Positions 51,494 through 58,987 of a stretch of DNA of 64,000 nucleotides are shown here, one piece after another. Origin of the DNA: an uncultured Erythrobacter sp. (GTDB lineage: Bacteria > Pseudomonadota > Alphaproteobacteria > Sphingomonadales > Sphingomonadaceae). The notes beneath the pieces are model-generated. The model made no database searches. It worked only from the letters and a program-made list of their open reading frames with translations, and was not told where the DNA came from. Position 1 is the first letter of the stretch, and every line of letters begins with the position of its first letter. A program made the position numbers and the translations under genes. The stretch lies in contig NZ_OY284437.1 of NCBI RefSeq assembly GCF_958304185.1, forward strand, positions 240,286 through 304,285. The letters run 5' to 3'.

Positions 51494-52543
51494 ATGATTC
51501 CGGTAAGCATCCACTCGCTCGCTACAGCGACGCCGCTGAATATCCTTGACCAGACGACAGGTGCGCAGGTTGCCGAACAGCTGCTCGGCAGCGCGTTTGA
51601 GGATTTCGGCAGGCTGCGCTCGATCTACGGCAATGCCGGGATCGAATTTCGCCAACTGGCCCGCCCGGTTGCCTGGTATATGCAGCCGCGCAGCATCGTC
51701 GAACGCACCGAAGTCTATCTTGAAGTCGCGCTCGATCTGTTTGTCGAAGCGGCGGAGAAGGCACTGGCCGAAGCAGGGATCGCTGCGGACGAGGTCGACG
51801 TCATCGTCACCGTATCCTCCACCGGCATTGCCACACCAAGCCTCGAAGCACGTGCCATGAGCCGGATGGGGTTCCGCAGCGATGTGTCGAGAGTTCCGGT
51901 GTTCGGCCTTGGCTGTGCCGGGGGCGTTTCGGGACTGGGCCTTGCTGCAAAACTCGCCCGGGTTGGCCAAGGCGCCACGGTCCTGTTTGTCACGGTGGAA
52001 CTTTGCAGTCTGGCTTTGAGGACCGAGAATGTCGGCAAGGCGGACATCGTCTCGACCGCGCTGTTCGGTGACGGTGCGGCGGCCTGCGTGATCCGGCCCG
52101 GCGACGAAGGGTTCACGCAGATTTCCGGCAGCGCCGAAAAGACCTGGGCCGATACACTCGACATCATGGGCTGGCAGATGGAGCCGGCCGGATTGGGCGT
52201 CGTTCTCAACCGCGCCATTCCCGCTTTCGCCCGGAAGGAATTTCGCGGGGCGGTGGAAGAGATGCTGGCCCCTCAGGGCGTGCAAATCGGCGAAGTGGAC
52301 CGCTTCATCTGCCATCCCGGCGGCGCCAAAGTCGTCGACGCGATCGAGGCTGCGCTCGCCTTGCCGCAGGGGAGCCTCAATGATGAACGCGAGGTTCTGC
52401 GCCTGCACGGCAATATGTCTGCGCCAACCGCCCTGTTTGTGCTCGACCGGGTGCGCCAAAGCGGGCTTGCGCCACTGTCGGTGATGGCCGCGCTCGGCCC
52501 CGGTTTCACGGCCAGCACGGTCACATTGCGGAGCCCAGCATGA
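51494..52543 (+). CDS. Type III polyketide synthase
   Basis: A 349-residue homodimeric chalcone-synthase-like enzyme. The catalytic triad is complete: Cys-141 in VPVFGLGCAGGVSGLGLAAK, His-274 in RFICHPGGAKVVDAIE and Asn-307 in RLHGNMSAPTALFVL. It condenses malonyl-CoA onto a starter, probably a fatty acyl-CoA, to give alkylpyrones or alkylresorcinols; the product is inferred. Its stop overlaps the methyltransferase gene (ATGA), as in BpsA-BpsB and SrsA-SrsB pairs. TTGACA at 51441 is a possible -35 element. Confidence 0.92.
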   Translation: MIPVSIHSLATATPLNILDQTTGAQVAEQLLGSAFEDFGRLRSIYGNAGIEFRQLARPVAWYMQPRSIVERTEVYLEVALDLFVEAAEKALAEAGIAADEVDVIVTVSSTGIATPSLEARAMSRMGFRSDVSRVPVFGLGCAGGVSGLGLAAKLARVGQGATVLFVTVELCSLALRTENVGKADIVSTALFGDGAAACVIRPGDEGFTQISGSAEKTWADTLDIMGWQMEPAGLGVVLNRAIPAFARKEFRGAVEEMLAPQGVQIGEVDRFICHPGGAKVVDAIEAALALPQGSLNDEREVLRLHGNMSAPTALFVLDRVRQSGLAPLSVMAALGPGFTASTVTLRSPA

Positions 52544-53028
52544 CCCTGCCTTATGCCATCATGATATTCATCACGCTCCAGCGGATATCCGAGCTTGTCA
52601 TTGCGCAGAGCAACACCAAGGCACTGCTGGCGCGCGGCGCGGTCGAATTCGGGCGATCTCATTACCCGGTCATGGTGCTGATGCACGCATCGTGGCTGGC
52701 TGTCTTGTGGGCGATGGTCGGCGGCGCGCCGGTGAACATGGCTTTGCTCGCGGTTTTCGCGGTCCTTCAGGCCATGCGCGTCTGGGTGCTGGCGACGCTG
52801 GGGCGGCGCTGGACGACGCGGATCATCGTTCCCAAAGATGAAGCGCCGATCACGAGCGGGCCGTTTCGCATCATGCGTCACCCGAACTATTTCGTCGTGA
52901 TCTGCGAGATCGCGGTTGTGCCTTTGATGTTCGGACTGGTCTGGGTGGCGGTGCTCTATTCCGTGCTCAATGCCGCCATGCTGTGGGTGCGCATCCGGGC
53001 GGAGAATGCAGCCTATTCCCCGGCCTAA
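52540..53028 (+). CDS. Isoprenylcysteine carboxyl methyltransferase-family membrane methyltransferase
   Basis: A 162-residue membrane protein with about four segments and the ICMT-type motif RIMRHPNYFVVICE followed by WVRIRAENAAY, the SAM- and substrate-binding region. In bacterial type III PKS operons this family O-methylates the polyketide (BpsB/YpbQ and SrsB type). It is coupled to the PKS gene. It has a tail-to-tail four-base overlap with the Cys-rich protein gene. Confidence 0.88.
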   Translation: MTLPYAIMIFITLQRISELVIAQSNTKALLARGAVEFGRSHYPVMVLMHASWLAVLWAMVGGAPVNMALLAVFAVLQAMRVWVLATLGRRWTTRIIVPKDEAPITSGPFRIMRHPNYFVVICEIAVVPLMFGLVWVAVLYSVLNAAMLWVRIRAENAAYSPA

Positions 53029-53324
53029 TTCGACGTCGCGGTCTGACCCCGCGTCTGGCGCCGGGCCAAGGCTTCGCGCTCAGCCTTGATCTTGAGCATC
53101 GCCGTTTTGCATGTCGGGGAAGTCTTCTCGATATTCCGGATCATGCAGGCCTCAACCTTCTTGCGGCTCAGCGATTTCATCTCGGCGGGGCAAAGCTTGC
53201 GCGCTTCTTGCACACAGGCCTTCTTGCCCGGATCGGGCGCTGCAAAGGCTGGGCTGGTCATGGCAATCGACGCCGCAAACGCCCCGATGAAAAGAGCGAT
53301 ACCGTCAATTCCATGCCGCTTCAT
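53025..53324 (-). CDS. Small exported Cys-rich-repeat protein
   Basis: A 99-residue protein with a signal peptide (about 1-28, ending SPAFAA). The mature part has five cysteines spaced as CVQEARKLCPAEM...VEACMIRNIEKTSPTC, which resembles the Cys-rich FGFR/GLG1 repeat (C...C...CL...C). A basic tail ends the protein. It is probably a folded periplasmic protein with disulfides. Function unknown. It overlaps the methyltransferase gene tail to tail. Confidence 0.65.
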   Translation of the reverse strand: MKRHGIDGIALFIGAFAASIAMTSPAFAAPDPGKKACVQEARKLCPAEMKSLSRKKVEACMIRNIEKTSPTCKTAMLKIKAEREALARRQTRGQTATSN

Positions 53325-53784
53325 ACTCCGGGTTTCCTTTTATGCTCTGACTTCGTCCGGGGCAATTGCGGTGATCGGCTTGAACCATCAGTGAATGTCG
53401 ATGTCAGCGCGCGTCACCAGTGCGCCAGAAGCGTTCTGATCACCACAAGCCTAAGGCTTTCCAGCCGTTGACCAGAGCCACCGCGCACAGCCAAGCGCCC
53501 CCGCTGCTGCAAATGACCGGTGAGGGGTCGCTTTGACAATGTCGGCTTTTGGAAACCGAGCCATGCAAAGCTGCCGTTCGCGGTTCCGTTGGGGCAGGGT
53601 CGGCTCCCGACCAGACTCAGTCGTTCACGATTGCCAAATTGAACGTCTGGTTGCGCCTGAAGCCGCCATGCCCCTTTCCCCACAGTACATCCGTGGCGCT
53701 TTTGACCGCTTGTGGGACGAGGTTGACCGGCCCTCCGGAACGCCTAGTCGCTCGGCGGGCCGGTCCAGAGAGGGCTGAAGAGCT
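53325..53784. repeat. Gene-free stretch with dispersed repeat, copy D
   Basis: From 53522 it reads GAGGGGTCGCTTTGACAATG, CGGCTTTTGGAAACC, AAAGCTGCCGTTCGCGGTTCCG, then TCGTTCACGATTGCCAAATT, GAACGTCTGGTTGCGCC up to about 53680. It joins the left end of copies B/C to the right end of copy E, so it may show the full unit. The rest of the stretch has no supported gene. Confidence 0.5.
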
Positions 53785-54180
53785 TTATCCGGGGATATGG
53801 ATCCCGCAAAGCTTGTTGCCGTCGGGATCGCGCACGTAAGTCAGGTGGATCGTGCCCATCGCGGACTCCCGCGGGCCAGGAGCGTCTTCGATTGACGTTC
53901 CGCCATTAGCTACGGCGACATCATGAAATTGCTGAACTTGCTCGGGCGAATTGCACGAGAAAGCGACGGTGCTCCCGTTCGCCACGGTGGCAGGTTCATC
54001 GTTGATCGGCTGGGTGACGATGAAGTTTGTTCCGGCCTGGTTCGGATAGAAGAGGCGCGTATGTCCGCTTCCCGCGATGTTGATCATCGGCTCTGGCACA
54101 CCCAGAACACCCAAAACCGCGTTGTAGAACCGCCGCGATCGCTCGATGTCATTGGAACCTACCATCGTGTGGAACAGCAA
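53785..54180 (-). CDS. VOC-family (glyoxalase-fold) protein
   Basis: A 131-residue single-domain protein: FHTMVGSNDIERSRRFYNAV at the N-terminus and IHLTYVRDPDGNKLCGIHIP at the end. The family usually starts M-L-F-H-T-M-V-G; here the first codon is TTG 54180, preceded by GGAGAG. A longer frame adds 19 residues without homology. Substrate unknown. It is the third glyoxalase-fold gene in the window and lies beside gene-free sequence. Confidence 0.78.
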   Translation of the reverse strand: MLFHTMVGSNDIERSRRFYNAVLGVLGVPEPMINIAGSGHTRLFYPNQAGTNFIVTQPINDEPATVANGSTVAFSCNSPEQVQQFHDVAVANGGTSIEDAPGPRESAMGTIHLTYVRDPDGNKLCGIHIPG

Positions 54181-54879
54181 TTTCTCTCTCCCTATCGTTA
54201 CTAGGACGCTTGTGAAGGCAGTGCGGGATCGGAGCAAGCGGCGCGTTGCGTTCTCAGCCGACTTAGAAAGCCTTTCCGGTCGCGCTTAGGCGGCCAGTCA
54301 GGGAGCCATCGGGGGTCGAGTCTTGGCGAGATCTGCCGTTAGACACCTGACGTCGGAACGGCAGCCAAGTCCCAGACCCGGTCATCAGAGCCGATTGGCA
54401 ACCCTGGGTGCTTTCGGTCGATCGTCTCGCGAGCCTCAATGGCCGGTATGGCCGCGCAAGGCGGTCGTCAGCTCTCCACAGCAACCAGCATGAGTCCGGC
54501 CAGCAGCCGTTGAAACTAGATTGCCGCGACCAGTGGGCCCGCTCCGCTGCCAGCATCCCGTTGACCATGTCGATGTCGTACTGGGTTGCTGAGCCTTCTG
54601 GGAAGGCGTGTGCCTATCGGCAATCCACGCTTTTGGATTCGTTACATATGTCCCCTCCAAAAGGAGGGCTGCGTCTGCCGGGCTTCTCTACTCGGAATGA
54701 TCTTGTTCAGGCTCCAAGGTATGCTCCCATCAGCATCGAGAACGGTAAAGCGAAGCTGACATAAAAATGGAAGCCGGGAGCCGACCTTGCGCGCTAGCCC
54801 GAAGCACATCCCAAATTGGGCATGAAAGAGTGCTCAGCCCCCTTGTTTCAATCCAATCAATTGAAATAACGGGCAAAAT
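54181..54879. other. Gene-free 700-base stretch next to tRNA-Ser
   Basis: Several short open frames exist on both strands, but none has a ribosome-binding site, normal composition or a family match, and they overlap one another. The sequence lies directly beyond the 3' end of the tRNA-Ser gene, a usual site for integrated DNA. I see no integrase and no duplicate of the tRNA 3' end. It may be decayed foreign sequence. Confidence 0.5.
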
Positions 54880-54970
54880 TGGCGGAGACGGAGGGATTCG
54901 AACCCTCGGTACCCGGATAGAGTACGGTTCCTTAGCAGGGAACTGGTTTCAGCCACTCACCCACGTCTCC
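54880..54970 (-). tRNA. tRNA-Ser, anticodon GCU
   Basis: A 91-base gene on the minus strand. Acceptor stem GGAGACG pairs with CGTCTCC; the T loop is GGTTCGAATCC; the anticodon loop CTGCTAA sits on a TTCC/GGAA-type stem; a long variable arm (about ACTCTATCCGGGT) identifies a class II tRNA. Discriminator G is followed by an encoded CCA (54880-54882). It reads AGC and AGU codons. Confidence 0.95.
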
Positions 54971-54997
54971 GGACAGCTGCGAGGCTGCGAAAGCGGG

Positions 54998-55026
54998 CCT
55001 ATAGTCAGCCTGACGGGCAGCGGCAA
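54998..55026 (-). promoter_or_regulatory. Candidate promoter of tRNA-Ser
   Basis: On the minus strand TTGCCG (55021-55026) and TATAGG (54998-55003) are 17 bases apart, placing the start about 20 bases before the tRNA. The remaining gap up to 55243 holds no supported gene. Confidence 0.5.
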
Positions 55027-55243
55027 GGTGGCTTGGACAAAAAAGGCCGACGCCGCCTTGCGCGGAGTGCTGGCGCCGGGGGTGAAGGGCTGGTTCGGCG
55101 GGCGTTCAGCCTTTGCCGCGCAGTGGTTAACGGCTCGTCGCAAAACCGATTCGCTCCGGCGACGAGCGGTTGCGTCATGTGCAGGAAGCGATTCTGCTCA
55201 ATGCGCAATAATCCGGGGCTGACACGTCGCTGCGAAAGGCTGC

Positions 55244-56071
55244 ATGATGAGGATGATGACCGCCCGATTTCCAGACTTGGGCCGCCGGATCGCGGGGTTG
55301 GCGCTCGGCGCCTTGGCTGCGCTAGCGATGACGGCACCGGCAGCCGCGCAGGATCTTGAGACCTTTGACCCGGATGCCGCCTACAGCGCGCAGAATGGGA
55401 CAAGTGCGGGCGGGATTGATGGCGATCTGGCCGCGCCGGAAGCACAGCCTGCGCCGGTTGACCCGGCTCCGGCTAACCCGACGTTCGACAACGAATTTGG
55501 CACCTATTCCCCTGCGCCCGCCGATGCGACGGCTCCCTTGCCTGATCAGGGCGTTGCCCCGGTCACGACGGCCGCACAGGCCACTGGTGATACCTACGGC
55601 GAAGATGACCTGATCGGCGCAGCTGAAGGCGTGTTCGGTAAGGGCGCAGAAGGCCTCGCCAAACTGATCGAGGATCTGCTCAAGAAGCAGGGCGAGCCCA
55701 ATGGCTATATCGTCGGTCGCGAAGCGGGCGGGGCGTTCATCGTCGGCGCGCGCTATGGCTCGGGCACGCTGCATCATAAGATCGAAGGCACGCAGCAGGT
55801 CTATTGGACCGGGCCTTCGATTGGCTTTGATGTCGGCGCCAATGCCGCCAATACCTTTGTGCTGGTCTACAATCTGTATGACACCCAAGACCTCTACAAG
55901 CGCTTCCCGGCGGGTGAGGGGCAGGCCTATTTCGTCGGCGGTCTCAATGCCAGCTATCTGCGACGCGGCGATGTCGTGCTGATCCCCATTCGCGTGGGCG
56001 CGGGCCTGCGGCTCGGCGTCAATGCGGGCTACATGAAGTTCTCCAAGGAACAGAAGTGGTCGCCTTTCTGA
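55244..56071 (+). CDS. EipA-like envelope protein (DUF1134)
   Basis: A 275-residue exported protein. A signal peptide ends APAAAQ at about residue 36; a Pro/Ala-rich variable part follows (about 40-120), then the DUF1134 domain (about 125-275): GVFGKGAEGLAKLIEDLLKK, GYIVGREAGGAFIVGARYGS, VYWTGPSIGFDVGANAANTF and VLIPIRVGAGLRLGVNAGYM. In Brucella, EipA is periplasmic and needed for envelope integrity. ATG choice among 55244, 55247 and 55256 is uncertain. It is followed by the aminotransferase gene. Confidence 0.87.
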   Translation: MMRMMTARFPDLGRRIAGLALGALAALAMTAPAAAQDLETFDPDAAYSAQNGTSAGGIDGDLAAPEAQPAPVDPAPANPTFDNEFGTYSPAPADATAPLPDQGVAPVTTAAQATGDTYGEDDLIGAAEGVFGKGAEGLAKLIEDLLKKQGEPNGYIVGREAGGAFIVGARYGSGTLHHKIEGTQQVYWTGPSIGFDVGANAANTFVLVYNLYDTQDLYKRFPAGEGQAYFVGGLNASYLRRGDVVLIPIRVGAGLRLGVNAGYMKFSKEQKWSPF

Positions 56072-56107
56072 TTGCGATGATGCGTGTTGCGCGCCATTGC
56101 GCGCAGC

Positions 56108-57286
56108 ATGATGCTTGACCGACTCAGCCCGCAGGCGCCCGACGCCCTTCTCGCCCTGATCCGCCTCCACGCTGCCGATCCGCGTGAGGACAAGATTGAC
56201 CTTGGCGTTGGTGTGTACCGCACTGAAACCGGCGCGACCCCGGTGTTTGCCGCGATCAAGGCGGCGGAGCAGGTGCTGGTCGATACGCAGGACAGCAAGT
56301 CCTACCTCGGCCCCGAAGGCGATATGGGCTTCGTCAATGCGCTGATGCCCTATATCTTCGGCGCTGACCCGACGATGGGCGGGCGCATCAGCGGGATGCA
56401 GACCCCAGGCGGCACAGGCGCGGTGCGCCTTGCCCTCGCTCTGGCGCTGAAGGCGGGGGTGAAGCGCGTCCACATGGGCGTGCCGAGCTGGCCCAACCAC
56501 GCGCAGATCCTCGCCGATCTCGGCATGGAGCTGGCGCCGTTCGATCACGCCAACCCCGATGGCACGGCGAACCTCGATGCGGTGCTCGCCGCGATCAAAG
56601 GTGCGGGTTCGGACGAGGCGGTGCTGCTGCACGCCTGCTGCCACAACCCGACCGGGATTGATTACACCGCTGAGCAATGGGCCGCTATCGCCGCAGCCTT
56701 TGCTGCCAGCGGCACCTTCCCGATCATCGATTCCGCCTATCAGGGCCTCGGCCACGGGATGGAGGAAGACGCCGCCGGGATGCGCGCCGTGCTCGCTGCC
56801 GTGCCGGAAGCCTTCATCGCCTACAGCTGCGACAAGAACTTCGGCCAGTACCGTGACCGCGTGGGTGCGTTCTATGTGATGGCCAAGGAGCAGGGCGCGC
56901 TCGACACCGCGTTCTCCAACGCCAATGCGCTGGCCCGTGCGGGTTGGTCGATGCCGCCGGATCACGGCGGTGCGGCGGTGCGGATCATCCTGCGCGATCC
57001 CGACATGACTGCGCAATGGCTGGCCGAGCTTGACGATATGCGTGCCCGGATGCGCGGCGTGCGCGATGCGCTCGCCAAAGCGGGCACGGCGGGCCGGATC
57101 GACCTGACGCCGCTGGCGCACCAGAACGGCTTGTTCTCGATGCTCCCCGTAACCAAGGATGAGGTCGCGCAACTGCGTGAGGAGCATGGCATTTACATGG
57201 CCGCATCGGGCCGGATCAACATTGCCGGGCTAACGCCGGGCAACCTGCCCCAATTCATCGCTGCCCTCGCGGCGGTGGCGGCCTGA
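56108..57286 (+). CDS. Aromatic/aspartate aminotransferase, class I
   Basis: A 392-residue PLP enzyme of the TyrB/AspC type. KIDLGVGVYRTETGATPVF at the N-terminus, YLGPEGDMGFVNAL, HACCHNPTGIDYTAEQW, and IDSAYQGLGHGMEEDA are family blocks. The PLP lysine is in YSCDKNFGQYRDRVGAF, and the substrate Arg lies in AASGRINIAGL. It transfers amino groups among aspartate, aromatic amino acids and 2-oxoglutarate. ATG 56108 or 56111 fits; a GTG at 56084 would add eight residues. Confidence 0.92.
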   Translation: MMLDRLSPQAPDALLALIRLHAADPREDKIDLGVGVYRTETGATPVFAAIKAAEQVLVDTQDSKSYLGPEGDMGFVNALMPYIFGADPTMGGRISGMQTPGGTGAVRLALALALKAGVKRVHMGVPSWPNHAQILADLGMELAPFDHANPDGTANLDAVLAAIKGAGSDEAVLLHACCHNPTGIDYTAEQWAAIAAAFAASGTFPIIDSAYQGLGHGMEEDAAGMRAVLAAVPEAFIAYSCDKNFGQYRDRVGAFYVMAKEQGALDTAFSNANALARAGWSMPPDHGGAAVRIILRDPDMTAQWLAELDDMRARMRGVRDALAKAGTAGRIDLTPLAHQNGLFSMLPVTKDEVAQLREEHGIYMAASGRINIAGLTPGNLPQFIAALAAVAA

Positions 57287-57296
57287 GGCCGACTGC

Positions 57297-57833
57297 GTGC
57301 TTGACCGTCAGCCGGTGCTCGAAGGCGAGCATGTCCGGCTGCGGCCCTTGCGTAGCCATGATTGGGACGCGCTGTTCACGGTCGCATCCGACCCGCTGAT
57401 CTGGGAGCAGCACCCGGCGCATGACCGCTGGCAGGAACCGGTGTTCCGGGCGTTCTTCGATGATGCCTTGGCCAACAAGGGCGCGCTGATCGCGATTGAT
57501 GCGGCGAGCGGCGCGGTGATCGGCTCCTCGCGTTATCAGGGCCTTGAGGAAGCAGACGGCGGCTCGGTTGAGATCGGCTGGACGTTTCTGGCACGCTCGG
57601 TCTGGGGCGGGGTGCACAACCATGAGATGAAGCGGCTGATGCTGGCCCATGCGCTGGGGAGCGTCGCGGAAGTGCGCTTCCTCGTCGGTGAGAGCAACGC
57701 CCGCTCGCGCCGCGCACTGGAAAAGATCGGCGCCCGCCTGACTGACCGGCGCGAGGAACGGATCATGGCGGGGGGCAAGGTCATCCCGCACCTGACCTAT
57801 GCGATCACGCGGGAGAGTTTTGCGCAGGGGTGA
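57297..57833 (+). CDS. GNAT-family N-acetyltransferase
   Basis: A 178-residue acetyl-CoA-dependent transferase of the RimJ/RimL-like group. LEGEHVRLRPLRSHDWDALF opens the fold, GGSVEIGWTFLARSVWGGVH is the motif A strand region, and VGESNARSRRALEKIGARL the motif B part with the usual Asn and Ser. The substrate is unknown. It starts at GTG 57297, 10 bases after the aminotransferase stop, and is probably in the same transcript. Confidence 0.86.
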   Translation: MLDRQPVLEGEHVRLRPLRSHDWDALFTVASDPLIWEQHPAHDRWQEPVFRAFFDDALANKGALIAIDAASGAVIGSSRYQGLEEADGGSVEIGWTFLARSVWGGVHNHEMKRLMLAHALGSVAEVRFLVGESNARSRRALEKIGARLTDRREERIMAGGKVIPHLTYAITRESFAQG

Positions 57834-57922
57834 CGAAGGTGGGGGCGATCGCGGTTCCTACTTTCCTCCCAATACTCCCCTAGTCCCCGCGCCGGCTTTC
57901 GCGTAGCTTTCCGCGCAACGCA

Positions 57923-58339
57923 TTGACCCGGGAGCCTCCAATCGAAAAGCGTATCATCTACCGCTCGCAGCCGTTCGGCTTCGATACTGCCATGCTGGCG
58001 GGCATTCTGTCAGCCGCGCGGCGCAACAATCCGCGCCTTGGCATCACCGGGGCGCTGGTCTGCCGGCATGATCTCTATCTCCAGCTGATCGAGGGGCCGG
58101 GCGAGGCGATCGACGCACTCTATGCGCGGATCGAGGCGGATGACCGCCATTTCGATGTGCGGTTGCTGCTGTCCGAAGCGATGGGCGAGCGGCTGTTTCC
58201 CAACTGGGCGATGCTCGACGACACGGCGCCGTCGCTGTTCTGGTCGGCGCAGGATGTGGCCAAGGGCGCGCTTGAGACAGCCAGCCCCGACGCTCTGCGC
58301 GCGCCATTTGTCCGGCTTGCCGCTGCCAATCCGGGCTGA
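57923..58339 (+). CDS. Short BLUF-domain blue-light sensor
   Basis: A 138-residue protein consisting of one BLUF domain that binds FAD. The photoactive residues are visible: Tyr-13 (RIIYRSQ), Asn-35/36 (SAARRNNPRLGITGAL), Gln-54 (DLYLQLIEGP) and the Trp-95/Met-97 strand (FPNWAM). No output domain is attached, so it must signal through a partner protein. The start is uncertain: TTG 57923 is used, with GGGAG lying only after it. Fourteen bases separate it from the convergent riboflavin synthase gene. Confidence 0.88.
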   Translation: MTREPPIEKRIIYRSQPFGFDTAMLAGILSAARRNNPRLGITGALVCRHDLYLQLIEGPGEAIDALYARIEADDRHFDVRLLLSEAMGERLFPNWAMLDDTAPSLFWSAQDVAKGALETASPDALRAPFVRLAAANPG

Positions 58340-58353
58340 TTACCGCGCCCTGC

Positions 58354-58977
58354 TTACCGCGCTGCGGCGAGGCTCTGCATCCGCTTGAGGTAGCGCGCCA
58401 GCACATCGATCTCGAGATTGACCCGGTCGCCCGCGGCCAGCGTGCCGAGCGTCGTCACTGCGGCCGTGTGGGGGATGATGTTGAGCAGGAAATCGCAGGT
58501 GCCATCAGGCCGGTCGCGCACGTCGTTGACGGTCAGCGATACGCCGTTGACGGTGATCGAGCCTTTTTCCGCAATAAAGGGCGACATATCCGCCCGCGCC
58601 CGGATCGCGATCCGCCAGCTGCCGCCGTCTTGCGAGACCTTCACCACCTCGCCAACCGAATCGACATGGCCGGTGACGATATGGCCGCCGAGCTCGTCCC
58701 CGAGCCGGAGCGAGGGTTCGAGGTTGAGGAGCGCACCGGCATTCCACATGCCGGGCACCGTGCGGCTGACGGTCTCGCCTGACAGGTCGACATCGAACCA
58801 CGCATCGCCCGCCGTGCCGCCGCGTTCCACCACCGTCAGGCACACGCCCGAACAGGCGATCGACGCGCCGATGTCGATCCGCGCGGGATCGAGCGGGGCG
58901 GTGATTTTGAGGCGCAGATCGCCGCGCTGTTCGGCGGCGGCAATGGTGCCGATGGCGGTGACGATGCCGGTGAACAT
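58354..58977 (-). CDS. ribE: Riboflavin synthase, alpha subunit
   Basis: A 207-residue enzyme that dismutates two lumazine molecules into riboflavin. It has the duplicated fold: MFTGIVTAIGTIAAAEQRGD and IACSGVCLTVVERGG in the first barrel; GGHIVTGHVDSVGEVVKV and ITVNGVSLTVNDV in the second. ATG 58977 gives the standard MFTGIV start. It is ten bases downstream of ribD on the same strand and converges on the BLUF gene. No FMN riboswitch is seen upstream. Confidence 0.96.
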   Translation of the reverse strand: MFTGIVTAIGTIAAAEQRGDLRLKITAPLDPARIDIGASIACSGVCLTVVERGGTAGDAWFDVDLSGETVSRTVPGMWNAGALLNLEPSLRLGDELGGHIVTGHVDSVGEVVKVSQDGGSWRIAIRARADMSPFIAEKGSITVNGVSLTVNDVRDRPDGTCDFLLNIIPHTAAVTTLGTLAAGDRVNLEIDVLARYLKRMQSLAAAR

Positions 58978-58987
58978 GCTGGTGTCC

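Noticed and set aside
54263-54764. Overlapping short open frames on both strands beside tRNA-Ser
   Set aside because: No ribosome-binding sites, atypical composition and mutual overlap; treated as gene-free sequence.
55322-57187. 621-codon open frame on the minus strand across the EipA-like and aminotransferase genes
   Set aside because: Both plus-strand genes are well supported by motifs; the antisense product is His/Arg-rich nonsense spanning two unrelated genes.
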